A stretch of 8,683 nt of DNA from Planctomycetaceae bacterium (GCA_005773145.1 SXHS01000328.1:1-8683), one strand, 5' to 3'. Numbered from the stretch's first letter, positions 1 through 7,285 are shown. Program-made: numbers and translations. Notes: generated by a model from the sequence alone, not told the origin.

Positions 1-921
1 CATGCAACTGCGGCCGAACTCGACACATCCCGGATCGTCGAACCCATAGAGGCTTTGCGCGGCGGCAGATTCGCCGGCCAGATCGACCACCTCGGGAATC
101 GCGACTTGCATCCGGGCTGCCATTTCGTAGGCGTGGATTCTTCCGGCCAGCGGATCGCTCCCAGCGTGTTGTGCCAGATGATTCCGGTTCAAATCGTTCA
201 GTAGAGAAAATCGCGATTGGCGACGCGTTTCGTCGATCGGCTGAGGTGAATGCAAGTCTGGAATTACGTTGTTGTGCGTGCCAAATGCGACGCCCTGATG
301 CCGTGAAGGCAGGAAGGCGCTGGTCCAGTTGTTTGCCGCACCGGTAGGCAATCCGCGCGGATCGGGCAGCACGACGAACGTTGGCAGGTTGTCGGTTTCA
401 CATCCCAGCCCGTACGACAACCATGATCCCATCACCGGGAAGCCCATCAAACGAAACCCGCTATTGGCTTCGAAAATCGCCGGGGCATGATTGGCGCTAC
501 CGGCGACCATCGAGCGGACAAACGTCAACTGGTCGACGCACTGGGCAAGATGCGGGAACAGTTCGGATGCCCAGAGTCCACTTTGACCGTGCTGATTGAA
601 CGCCCAATGACTTTGATGCAACAATCCCACCTTGCCAAAAAACACGTCCGGCTTCTCCCCCCCGGGAAGCGGCTGGCCGTGATATTTTTCGAGCGCTGGC
701 TTGTAGTCGAAAGAATCGACCTGGCTCAATCCGCCGGACAAGAAAATCTGAATCGCCCGCCTGGCCTTAGGCGTGTGATGGGGGGGCGAATCGGCTGCAT
801 CTCCCGGTACGCTAGCGGCAAAAAGCGCACTGTCACGGGACAGCAGACTGGCCAGCGCCACGCCTCCCAGTCCCGCGCTCATTTGCGATAGAAAATCTCG
901 ACGACCCAGGTAAGGATGCAT
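1..921 (-). CDS. DUF1501 family secreted protein, C terminus cut by window edge
   Basis: The frame starts at the ATG complementary to 919-921 and stays open for 307 codons to the left edge, so the C-terminal part is missing (family members usually have well over 400 residues). The N terminus reads MHPYLGRRDFLSQMSAGLGG, a twin-arginine (RRDFL) leader followed by a hydrophobic stretch, so Tat export of a folded protein is likely. After the leader come the family-typical segments IQIFLSGGLSQVDSFDYKP (about residues 57-75), FNQHGQSGLWASELFPHLAQ (about 108-127) and SMVAGSANHAPA (about 137-148). DUF1501 proteins are related to the alkaline phosphatase/sulfatase fold; no substrate is known to me. 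It lies 11 bp after the stop of the DUF1553 gene, the usual partner in planctomycetes, so the two are probably co-transcribed. No strong Shine-Dalgarno sequence precedes the start. Family assignment is firm; function is unknown. Confidence 0.92.
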   Translation of the reverse strand, partial: MHPYLGRRDFLSQMSAGLGGVALASLLSRDSALFAASVPGDAADSPPHHTPKARRAIQIFLSGGLSQVDSFDYKPALEKYHGQPLPGGEKPDVFFGKVGLLHQSHWAFNQHGQSGLWASELFPHLAQCVDQLTFVRSMVAGSANHAPAIFEANSGFRLMGFPVMGSWLSYGLGCETDNLPTFVVLPDPRGLPTGAANNWTSAFLPSRHQGVAFGTHNNVIPDLHSPQPIDETRRQSRFSLLNDLNRNHLAQHAGSDPLAGRIHAYEMAARMQVAIPEVVDLAGESAAAQSLYGFDDPGCVEFGRSCM

Positions 922-932
922 CACACGCCCCG

Positions 933-3900
933 CTAATCGATGTACAGGAACTCGTTGGTGTTGAACAATATCAAACAGAAATCCGGCAGGCCGAACTCCT
1001 GGACGAATTTCGCGGCCTTGGCTCGTTCGGTGGCCGTTGGGGCGCGATTGAAGGCAAGTTGATAGGCCCGCTCGACTTGCTCGGCGGCGCTTGCGCCAGC
1101 TTCATGGCCCAGTCGTTTGGCAAATGCCTCGGCAGCGTGCTCGATCAACGGGTTGTTTAGCAGTGACAGCGCCTGCAGTGGCGTGGTGGTGACGTTGCGT
1201 CGTGGTGTGGACACATTCGGATCGGCGCAATCCAGCGTTTCCAGCAGCGGCGACGTTGTGGCGCGAACCGTGGTGCGGTAAATTGTGCGACGATGGAGAG
1301 CCGCATTCGAGCCATCCGTCACCTGGTAGTCGATGTTGTCCTCGCGAGTTCGCTGTAGATCGCCGAAGCTGGGCCCCCCCATCCGCGGATTCAGCTGACC
1401 GCTGATCGCCAACACTGCGTCGCGCGCCGCCTCGGCCTCCAATCGCTGCGGCGACTTTCGCCACAACAGCCGGTTGCTGGCATCGATGATGACCGCCTGC
1501 GCATCGGTCTGGCTCGACTGTTGGTACGTGGCCGAGAGCATTATCCGTCGATGCAAGTGTTTGAGGCTCCAATCGTGTCGAACTAACTCGCATGCCAGCC
1601 AATCGAGCAACTCCGGATGCGAAGGACGACCACCGCTGAAACCGAAGTCGCTTGGTGTATCGACGAGACCAACGCCAAAATGGTAGTGCCACAAGCGATT
1701 CACGATCGTGCGCGCGATCAGCGGGTTGCGTTCATCGGTAATCCACTTCGCCAGCTGGTAACGGCGTTGCGCTTCGGAGACATTGGCTTGCAGACCCCAA
1801 TCATTCGGTAACCCAACCAGGCATTGAAAACCGCGGGGGGTCACCGCCGCACCGGGCGTGCGAAAGCTCCCTCGGGCAAGTACATGAAAGTATTGTGGCG
1901 AAGACGATTCCACGCCATGCACGGTTCCGCCCGCGGCCAATCGCCAGCGCATCTCCGCGGCGGAAAGCTGCATGACCAGGTTTGACCATGCTTTCTTACG
2001 ATCGGCTGGCGCTTGCTCGAGGAGGTGATCGAGTCCGCAGGTGCTTAGCGGCCCCTGCGCAGCGCAGAGTTCGTCTTGCGCCGCCAAAAGTTCTCGCTGG
2101 CGGTCGGCGATGAGTGCCGGCGAGTTGTCATCGGCCGGCTTCTTTTTTGATTCGTCGTAAGCGGCTTGCGCGTCCGCTACAGCCCGCCTGGTCTGGCAAA
2201 TTCCTTCAGCACGGGCAGCGTCGAACTGCTGTTGGGCGTCGAGGCCGATCGCTGCCAACAGCGGCGGCAAGTCGATGGATGGAAGCGAATCGGGTTGCGG
2301 CGCAACGGTGCGCTCGCTTCGCCTGATGCCGCCCAGCGCCGACGCCAATTGAAAATACTCGGCCTGAGCCAATGGATCAAACTTATGATCGTGGCAGCGG
2401 GCACAATTAATCGTCAGGCCCAGAAACGTTTGGCCGACGTTGCCCACAAGATTTTCCAGTTCGTCCTCGCGCGTGGCAGCCTTCATTCCGTCGGAACCTT
2501 GCATCAGCCCCAACATGTCGTGCGGTGTACATACGAGATATCCCGTGGCGATGATCGCCCGCGGATCATCGGGATGCAGCACGTCTCCGGCAAGCTGCTG
2601 CCGTACGAACTCGTCGTAGGGCAAGTCGTCGTTGAGCGATTGAATCACCCAGTCTCGATACTTCCAGGCGCTGGGATAAAACTTATTGCGCTCGAAGCCT
2701 TGGCTTTCCGCAAAACGTATCACATCCAACCAATGGCGGGCCCAACGCTCGCCGTGCTGCGGCAAGGCGAGCAAGCGATCAATCAGGCGAGGATAGGCAT
2801 CCGCCGATGCGTCGCTCTCAAAGGCGGCTACCTCTTCCGGCGTGGGTGGCAAGCCAATCAAGTCGAACGTTGCCCGACGAATCAATGTGCGCCGATCGGC
2901 GGCGGGGGAAGGAGCAAGTCCTGACGACTCCAATCGCGCCAACACGTAACGATCAATCTCGTTGGCGGGCCAACGCGTATCCTTGATCACGGGCGCTGCC
3001 GGCAGCACCGGCGGCTGCCACGCCCACCAGTCGTATCCAGCGCGCGTCTCAGTGGTGAATCGGAAGGTGTCAATCGGATCGCACCCCCAGACCGAACCGC
3101 GAGCAATCCAATCGCGTAAGATCCGTTTCTCCTGGTCGGAGAGTGGATGTTTTGGCGGCATCTCGTCCGCTTCGACTCGGCTGAGCAGATAGCTGTCATC
3201 CGGACTGCCCGCGGCTAACGTCTCGCCGCTCTCACCTCCCTTCAGAAACCCGGCCTGCCGCGACAGGTCCAGACCCCCCTTTTTGTCCGAACCGTTGTGG
3301 CAACCCAGACACCGATTGACCAGCAACGGGGCAACCTGCTCATCGAATTGGCGAAACGCCGCTGAATCGGACGGCAAAAGTTCCTTGCGCACCTCAGCAC
3401 GCACCACGTCCACCTCGCACAAAAACGTATGCGTCACCCCGTCCATCGGAGGATGCACCTGAAAGATGAAGTGCTGAAAGCTTCCGAGCGGCTGCTCATT
3501 TGCGCTGTGGATGCACGATCCATGTTGCCCCGACTGAGGTTGCACACCTCCTGTTTGCGTCGTATCGATGCGGGCAAGCAGCCGATAGCCAGGACCGTGA
3601 GGGTCGTCAATAACAAATCCGTCGACCGCACCGTCACTGGCGTAAACATCGATGCGCTGCGGCGCACGGACCCCGCCGCTAAGCACGTTGCGGTGCCAGG
3701 AGTATATATTGATCTGATCGATCGGTTCGCAACCAGGCAGGCTGATGCGAAATTGACCAACTCCGACACCGTCATCGAAAAAGAAACAATCGCCCGGTTC
3801 ATCGTCGTCGACCGGGCCGGCGCCGTCCGTCAGCTTTTGAATGCCGCCGCTTAGGGGATGGTGATTACCTTGAATCGTCACGGATTGCAACCCGTGAGCC

Positions 3901-4160
3901 AGGTCGGTCGTTGAAATTACCGGTACGGGCCAACGACCATCGGCAGCATCGCGAAAAATATGCTCAGAAAACTCGGGTCGCAAGGGAGTGCCGTCATTAA
4001 AATTCACCCCAACCGCAACGTTTTCCGAGTGCGTCGGAGTCTGCTGCGGTGCTTGAGGCTCAGCCGCCTCGACCTGGCCAGGCCCTGCCAAGGCGCCGAG
4101 CATCACAAGATTAACCAGTCCGATTGACAACGACGTTTTGTTGGCCATCTGGGCAGGCAT
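933..4160 (-). CDS. Large secreted c-type cytochrome-like protein with PSD1 cytochrome C, DUF1549 and DUF1553 domains
   Basis: This 1075-residue protein opens with a hydrophobic signal-like segment (residues 10-33, ending near VEAAEPQ), so export is likely. Residues about 45-255 form an unassigned, probably beta-rich domain. A cytochrome-C-type domain follows, with heme motif CLGCH (284-288) and a candidate axial Met in EMPP (M334). DUF1549 spans about 397-610 (NEIDRYVLARLESSGLAPSP onward) and contains a second heme-type motif, CARCHDHKFDP (C586, C589, H590). A helical, Gln/Ala-rich linker (about 640-735) precedes DUF1553 (about 775-1040, with LAKWITDERNPLIARTIVNR and TTTPLQALSLLNNPLIEHAA). 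The protein ends at NEFLYID. These multi-domain proteins are abundant in planctomycetes; they are presumed periplasmic heme proteins, but their reaction is not established. The DUF1501 gene follows after 11 bp. The start could also be the Met at residue 5; neither start has a clear Shine-Dalgarno sequence. Confidence 0.95.
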   Translation of the reverse strand: MPAQMANKTSLSIGLVNLVMLGALAGPGQVEAAEPQAPQQTPTHSENVAVGVNFNDGTPLRPEFSEHIFRDAADGRWPVPVISTTDLAHGLQSVTIQGNHHPLSGGIQKLTDGAGPVDDDEPGDCFFFDDGVGVGQFRISLPGCEPIDQINIYSWHRNVLSGGVRAPQRIDVYASDGAVDGFVIDDPHGPGYRLLARIDTTQTGGVQPQSGQHGSCIHSANEQPLGSFQHFIFQVHPPMDGVTHTFLCEVDVVRAEVRKELLPSDSAAFRQFDEQVAPLLVNRCLGCHNGSDKKGGLDLSRQAGFLKGGESGETLAAGSPDDSYLLSRVEADEMPPKHPLSDQEKRILRDWIARGSVWGCDPIDTFRFTTETRAGYDWWAWQPPVLPAAPVIKDTRWPANEIDRYVLARLESSGLAPSPAADRRTLIRRATFDLIGLPPTPEEVAAFESDASADAYPRLIDRLLALPQHGERWARHWLDVIRFAESQGFERNKFYPSAWKYRDWVIQSLNDDLPYDEFVRQQLAGDVLHPDDPRAIIATGYLVCTPHDMLGLMQGSDGMKAATREDELENLVGNVGQTFLGLTINCARCHDHKFDPLAQAEYFQLASALGGIRRSERTVAPQPDSLPSIDLPPLLAAIGLDAQQQFDAARAEGICQTRRAVADAQAAYDESKKKPADDNSPALIADRQRELLAAQDELCAAQGPLSTCGLDHLLEQAPADRKKAWSNLVMQLSAAEMRWRLAAGGTVHGVESSSPQYFHVLARGSFRTPGAAVTPRGFQCLVGLPNDWGLQANVSEAQRRYQLAKWITDERNPLIARTIVNRLWHYHFGVGLVDTPSDFGFSGGRPSHPELLDWLACELVRHDWSLKHLHRRIMLSATYQQSSQTDAQAVIIDASNRLLWRKSPQRLEAEAARDAVLAISGQLNPRMGGPSFGDLQRTREDNIDYQVTDGSNAALHRRTIYRTTVRATTSPLLETLDCADPNVSTPRRNVTTTPLQALSLLNNPLIEHAAEAFAKRLGHEAGASAAEQVERAYQLAFNRAPTATERAKAAKFVQEFGLPDFCLILFNTNEFLYID

Positions 4161-4230
4161 CCCTGTGAGAGAGACGCGCTCGTTGAATCGTTGGTAGGGG
4201 GCAGCCGTTGTCGATCGGCTCGCCCATTAC

Positions 4231-4236
4231 ATTATA
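4231..4236 (-). promoter_or_regulatory. Candidate -10 box for the DUF1553-DUF1501 operon
   Basis: Read on the minus strand this is a perfect TATAAT. It would place the transcript start near 4224 and give a leader of roughly 64 nt before the ATG at 4160. There is no recognisable -35 hexamer at 15-18 bp spacing (GCTGCT at 17 bp), so this is a weak prediction. Confidence 0.25.
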
Positions 4237-4575
4237 GATGCAAGCCTTGTTCGAGCAGCAGCGAAAATCGGACAGATTCTTGTTGCAATAGGACATCGAG
4301 GCCATCCATGCTGCCTGTGTTATGCTGGTGGCACTCTCGTCAGCCCCCTGATCTTTGCTTGTCGAATTTTGTTTTTCCCCGGCCAGCTTACTCAGCTTGG
4401 AGCGAACGCTTTCCCGGGCCATCAAACTCGAAGGGTTCCCAGCAATCAGCCGATGGTTGTGCGCAGCGATACCACCGGTTCATGAGCGAGATTCCATTTT
4501 ACATCCCGATGGAATGGCAGCGCGCTGTCGTGAGGCATCGGCGACCGCTTCCAGTCCCTCTTGTCGCTGGCGCGA

Positions 4576-4622
4576 CCCGCACAGCCGGGTAGCCGGGACA
4601 GCTACTACTGTGCGGGCTACCC
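4576..4622. repeat. Compact palindromic element with two interleaved inverted repeats
   Basis: Arm CCCGCACAG (4576-4584) is complementary to CTGTGCGGG (4608-4616). Arm GGGTAGCC (4587-4594) is complementary to GGCTACCC (4615-4622). The arms alternate in order, so the two stems are mutually exclusive or form a pseudoknot. The second stem can also close over an inner stem, ACAG (4598-4601) with CTGT (4608-4611). AGCCGGG occurs twice in tandem (4583-4589 and 4591-4597). It resembles a REP-type extragenic palindrome; this rests on structure only, since no second copy is in the window. Confidence 0.6.
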
Positions 4623-4726
4623 GCGGCCTGGTTGCTCGACGCGCGATTGCTGTTAGCTCAGACTTCCCATTTGACTTCCCGCACTTGGGCATGCGCTCTT
4701 GCGTTACGCCCTTGAAAAGCACTGTC

Positions 4727-5455
4727 ATGGCTGAATTTGCATTCTCGACGACGGGCAAGCCGGCGCCGGTTCACTTGGAGTTGTTGGGGCTTCAGGGCGA
4801 ACGCGTGGCGGAGGTGGAGGCAGACATGGAAGTGATCGTCGAGGAGGCGTTTACCCGCTACCCGGCATTTCGTCCGGAGCCGGAGCCGCATCGCCTGGCC
4901 GAGGCGGCGCGGCTGTTGGCTGGTGCGGAACGGCCCATGATTGTTGCGGGCGGCGGAACCGTGACATCGGAGGCCGGTCCGGAGATTGTGAAGTTGGCAG
5001 AGGCGCTGTCGATTCCGGTGGCCACGTCGCTCAACGCCAAGGAGATCATCGCCGCGAACCATCCACTGGCGGTCGGTGTGGTGGGCACGTATTCGCGCTG
5101 GTGCGCCAATCAGGCCGTTGCCGAGGCGGATCTGGTGATGTTCGTCGGCAGCCACACGGGCGATCAGGTCACCGACGTGTGGACGGTGCCAAGGCCGGGG
5201 ACGCCGACTATCCAAATCGATATTGATCCCGCTGAATTGGGCCGCAGCTATCCTGCCACGGTGCCGATGGTTGGGGATGCGAAGGCGACGCTGCGGCGGT
5301 TGCTCGAGAAGCTCGCTCAATCGCCGCCGCGTTCCGAATGGCCGGAGCGCACGCGGCAAGTTGGAAGGAGGGCAGCCCCCTCCCCATCCCTCCTCTCCGA
5401 GGGGAGGGAGCCGGACGGGGGCTTGTGCGCTATTTGGATTTCAGGTCAAAGTTGA
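4727..5455 (+). pseudogene. Remnant of an acetolactate-synthase-like TPP enzyme (central domain only)
   Basis: The frame from ATG 4727 encodes 242 residues, of which about 1-212 look like the middle of an acetolactate-synthase-type enzyme. FAFSTTGKPAPVHLEL (4-19) matches the end of the family's N-terminal PYR domain. Residues 56-196 are a nearly complete central domain, with ERPMIVAGGGTVTSEAGPEI, VATSLNAKEIIAANHPLAVG, VGTYSRWCANQAVAEADLV and TPTIQIDIDPAELGRSYP. The catalytic PYR segment with its Glu and the C-terminal TPP-binding domain (GDG...N motif) are absent; a complete enzyme has roughly 550 residues. After about 5362 homology stops and the tail (RRAAPSPSLLSEGREPDGGL) is translated from a palindromic repeat, then overlaps the convergent lipoprotein gene by 26 bp. 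The product should be inactive. The central frame is undamaged, so loss may be recent. A retained stand-alone function is possible but unlikely. Confidence 0.8.
5375..5422. repeat. GC-rich palindromic repeat at the 3' end of the TPP-enzyme remnant
   Basis: The inner stem is TCCCTCCTC (5387-5395) with GGGGAGGGA (5401-5409), nine pairs with one G-T, closing the five-base loop TCCGA. The outer stem is GCCCCC (5375-5380) with GGGGGC (5417-5422). It sits between the plus-strand remnant and the convergent lipoprotein gene, whose stop is 8 bp away, and could slow or end transcription, but no T-run follows on either strand. C/G-rich palindromes of this sort occur dispersed in planctomycete genomes; membership in a repeat family is inferred. 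Confidence 0.65.
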
Positions 5456-5879
5456 GTTCGTTCTCTCCAGCCTTGATTTCGGCGGTGAGCGTGGATTGAC
5501 TGTTGTAGCGGGCCGGAATCCCCTCCACGATTTCGTCGACCATGGTGCCAGGAGGGTACGGTGATCCCGCAGGAACGCTCCTTCCTGTCTTCCGTGTAAA
5601 GGAAATCTCCACCCGATTCCAACCTGCCACAGGACCTTGGCTCTCTGAGATCGCGTACCCGCCGCTGGAAATAACCGCGCCCACTACCGGCCCAGTTGTT
5701 CCCTTGATGGGAAAGAAACTGATATGACCGTCTGCAATCGGATTCTCGTCCAGACGTACTGTTCCAGTCACGGCTCCCCGTGGGGGACCCTTTACGCTGG
5801 TGCTGCACCCTTGCGCGGCGCAAGTTAGCATCACTAACAATGCCCCCGGCGAACAGCTCCAGGAGAGTCCTATCTTCAT
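5430..5879 (-). CDS. Small lipoprotein with a transthyretin/carboxypeptidase-regulatory-like domain
   Basis: The 149-residue product starts with MKIG and a hydrophobic stretch (about residues 12-22) that ends in AAQGCSTS. Cys25 is the probable lipidated residue, although the lipobox (Ala-Gln-Gly-Cys) is loose. The body begins GAVTGTVRLDENPIADGHIS (about 35-54), the usual opening of the beta-sandwich domain found in planctomycete lipoproteins. It continues through FFPIKGTTGPVVGAVISSGG and GWNRVEISF to a final strand near ELNFDLKSK. It lies 42 bp after the stop of the DUF1559 gene on the same strand, a pairing seen again and again in planctomycetes, so it is probably the second gene of that operon and acts at the cell envelope. 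Its exact role is unknown. Only a weak purine-rich site (GAAAGCGG) precedes the ATG. The 3' end overlaps the tail of the convergent remnant by 26 bp. Confidence 0.88.
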   Translation of the reverse strand: MKIGLSWSCSPGALLVMLTCAAQGCSTSVKGPPRGAVTGTVRLDENPIADGHISFFPIKGTTGPVVGAVISSGGYAISESQGPVAGWNRVEISFTRKTGRSVPAGSPYPPGTMVDEIVEGIPARYNSQSTLTAEIKAGENELNFDLKSK

Positions 5880-5921
5880 ATGCCGCTTTCAATCGTCCGC
5901 CATCAGCCGTAGTCGGGGGAA

Positions 5922-6932
5922 CTAAAGATCGCCTTGTACGATTTCGCCACCCTTAATGGTGGCCATTGGCCGCCAGACGGACATCAGGTCAACAGTCTCG
6001 GTCACAAACTGGACCGATCCGTCGCACAACAACCCATGAACACCGCCGGGGTGACGGCTCCGGGCTGAGGCATGGTTGGAGAGTTCATTCTGCACCCGGC
6101 AGGGCAGATTCAGCTCAGGATAGCCCCTGCCATTTGGGCAGACCCTCAAGTCAGTTGACCAAAAAGAGTCCGGGGCGGAAGAATTCGGCGTCAATGTCGG
6201 GTACAGATGTTGGGACCCGGCTCGGGTCGTATATGGCGCACCCAGGATACTGTATTTGTCCTTTCCGGTAAGGTATTCCCCGAACGCCATCGTTTTGCTG
6301 GTGCCATCGGTGATCTCGCGTAACTTCCGCCCTTGGTTCAAACGAAATAGGTGTTGCTGCTGGGCCGGACCGGCAGCGCCCGAGAAATACTGATGTTGGA
6401 ATCCATCGTTCAAACCCGAGAAAAATCCCAAGTAATTGCTCCGGTACACCTCATTCGCAACACTCGGCCAAGCGCCATAGGGGTCGGGCATCACAAAGAG
6501 ACCGGTTGCCAGACCATCGCTGGGGCAGAGATAGGTCGAAATGGGAATGCGAGTCGTGGCCGGCCAGGCGAAATTCCAAGGCTCATCCGGAATGTCAATC
6601 GTCAGGTCGTAAACGGTTCGCTCGTCGACGTACGGCAAGAGGAGGTGCAAATAAGAGGTCCACTCGGGCGGGTCAAACGGACGTCCTGGTTTGATATGAA
6701 TGGACCCCGGTGGAAACCGGCGATGCGCACTCTCATAGTTGTGCATCCCCAAGCCAATCTGCTTGAGATTGTTAGTGCATTGTGACCGTCGCGCGGCTTC
6801 GCGGGCTGCTTGAACCGCAGGCAGCAGCAACGCAATCAGAATGCCGATAATGGCGATCACCACCAAAAGTTCCACCAACGTGAAACCGCGTTTTCTAGGA
6901 AGTATCGCTGCCATAACCAGAGTTATCTTCAT
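5922..6932 (-). CDS. DUF1559 prepilin-like protein with N-terminal methylation motif and H-X9-DG C terminus
   Basis: With the start at 6932 the protein has 336 residues. The N terminus is a type IV prepilin/pseudopilin signal: RKRG then FTLVELLVVIAIIGILIALL, with predicted cleavage between G16 and F17 and the conserved Glu at mature position 5 (E21). The membrane helix continues into QAAREAARRSQCTNNLKQIG, the standard DUF1559 junction. Further family marks are RFPPGS, TYLCPSDG, SNYLGFFSG and ITDGTSKTMAFGE. At the C terminus H294 and D304-G305 form the H-X9-DG motif in HPGGVHGLLCDGSVQF. The protein is probably anchored in the inner membrane with a large exported domain; planctomycetes carry many paralogues whose function is largely unknown. 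The frame is open up to an ATG at 6983, but that start would sit 2 nt from a stable hairpin (6985-7011), so 6932 is preferred; 6914 is also possible. The lipoprotein gene follows after 42 bp. Confidence 0.93.
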   Translation of the reverse strand: MKITLVMAAILPRKRGFTLVELLVVIAIIGILIALLLPAVQAAREAARRSQCTNNLKQIGLGMHNYESAHRRFPPGSIHIKPGRPFDPPEWTSYLHLLLPYVDERTVYDLTIDIPDEPWNFAWPATTRIPISTYLCPSDGLATGLFVMPDPYGAWPSVANEVYRSNYLGFFSGLNDGFQHQYFSGAAGPAQQQHLFRLNQGRKLREITDGTSKTMAFGEYLTGKDKYSILGAPYTTRAGSQHLYPTLTPNSSAPDSFWSTDLRVCPNGRGYPELNLPCRVQNELSNHASARSRHPGGVHGLLCDGSVQFVTETVDLMSVWRPMATIKGGEIVQGDL

Positions 6933-7204
6933 AGAAGAAAATGAGAATGGAGCCAGATCGGCGCATGCACCCGCAGGCAGCAACGGAGCTGCGCGAACAT
7001 CGTGAAGCTCCCGTGGCCGCTAGTTCGTGCCTCTTCCATGATCCTCAGGGGCGCCGCAGGCCTCTCCGCTGCCAACCAGCCAAAAAACCACACGTTCAAC
7101 CGGCCCCTCACGATTCGACACTGGTTCGTCTCGTTGGGGGGGTAGACCCGCAACACGCAAAATCGAGATCCCTTGCAGGGGTGGCGACCGTGTGGATACA
7201 CTAA
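6933..7204 (-). other. Long 5' leader of the DUF1559 operon
   Basis: If the promoter at 7211-7239 is used, about 270 nt are transcribed before the DUF1559 start. No frame in this stretch gives a recognisable protein. It contains a hairpin at 6985-7011: GGAGCT (6985-6990) pairs with AGCTCC (7006-7011), and after one mismatch an inner stem of five positions with one mismatch in the RNA closes a three-base loop. The hairpin ends about 52 nt before the start codon. I do not recognise any known riboswitch. Confidence 0.4.
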
Positions 7205-7210
7205 ATGAAT

Positions 7211-7239
7211 ACAATACGCCAGGACGGATTTTATGTCAA
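7211..7239 (-). promoter_or_regulatory. Sigma70-type promoter for the DUF1559-lipoprotein operon
   Basis: On the minus strand there is a perfect -35 TTGACA (7234-7239), a 17-bp spacer and a -10 TATTGT (7211-7216, four of six consensus bases). The transcript would start near 7204. It is the best-formed promoter in the window and lies back to back with the plus-strand dehydrogenase control region. Confidence 0.6.
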
Positions 7240-7248
7240 GTACTCTGG

Positions 7249-7272
7249 CCGCGGATTATGATTACCGCGGAT
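7249..7272 (+). promoter_or_regulatory. Candidate dehydrogenase -10 box flanked by CCGCGGAT repeats
   Basis: CCGCGGAT occurs at 7249-7256 and again at 7265-7272, a 16-bp period. TATGAT (7257-7262), five of six bases of the -10 consensus, lies exactly between the copies. CCGCGG is itself a palindrome, so the arrangement also reads as an inverted repeat with a 10-bp spacer. Transcription would start near 7269, giving a leader of about 54 nt. The -35 region is poor (TGTCAA at 17 bp), which fits a promoter that needs an activator. The operator role is inference. Confidence 0.4.
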
Positions 7273-7285
7273 CCAAAACTTGAAA

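Larger units (their letters stand above)
4161..4726. other. Intergenic stretch without a recognisable gene
   Basis: No frame here gives a protein I recognise. The open frames on either strand have no family motif and look like chance. The stretch holds the leader and possible -10 of the minus-strand DUF1553 operon, a 7-bp inverted repeat (ATTCCAT at 4491-4497 with ATGGAAT at 4509-4515), the palindromic element at 4576-4622, and then DNA that may be the eroded 5' side of the TPP-enzyme remnant. The last 15 or so bases, in frame with that remnant, encode residues (KSTVM) that could still belong to it. Confidence 0.5.

Noticed and set aside
284..599. CRISPR array, tRNA or rRNA anywhere in the window
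   Set aside because: No regularly spaced repeats, no cloverleaf-type arrangement and no rRNA signature were seen on either strand; the coordinates are only a placeholder for this window-wide negative.
487..891. Plus-strand open frame of 134 codons
   Set aside because: It is antisense to the DUF1501 gene, which has clear family motifs and a Tat leader; the plus frame shows none.
1102..1692. Second minus-strand frame of 196 codons
   Set aside because: It overlaps the DUF1553 domain in another frame on the same strand; the main frame carries the conserved motifs.
2166..2924. Plus-strand open frame of 252 codons
   Set aside because: It lies wholly antisense to the DUF1549/DUF1553 protein, including its second heme motif, and has no recognisable domain; GC-rich DNA gives such long antisense frames.
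4111..4425. Minus-strand 104-codon frame upstream of the DUF1553 gene
   Set aside because: It overlaps the start of the DUF1553 gene by 50 bp, has no family signature, and would include the likely promoter region.
4658..5359. Minus-strand frame of 233 codons
   Set aside because: It is the antisense of the TPP-enzyme remnant, which explains the sequence; the composition is Arg/His-rich and without motifs.
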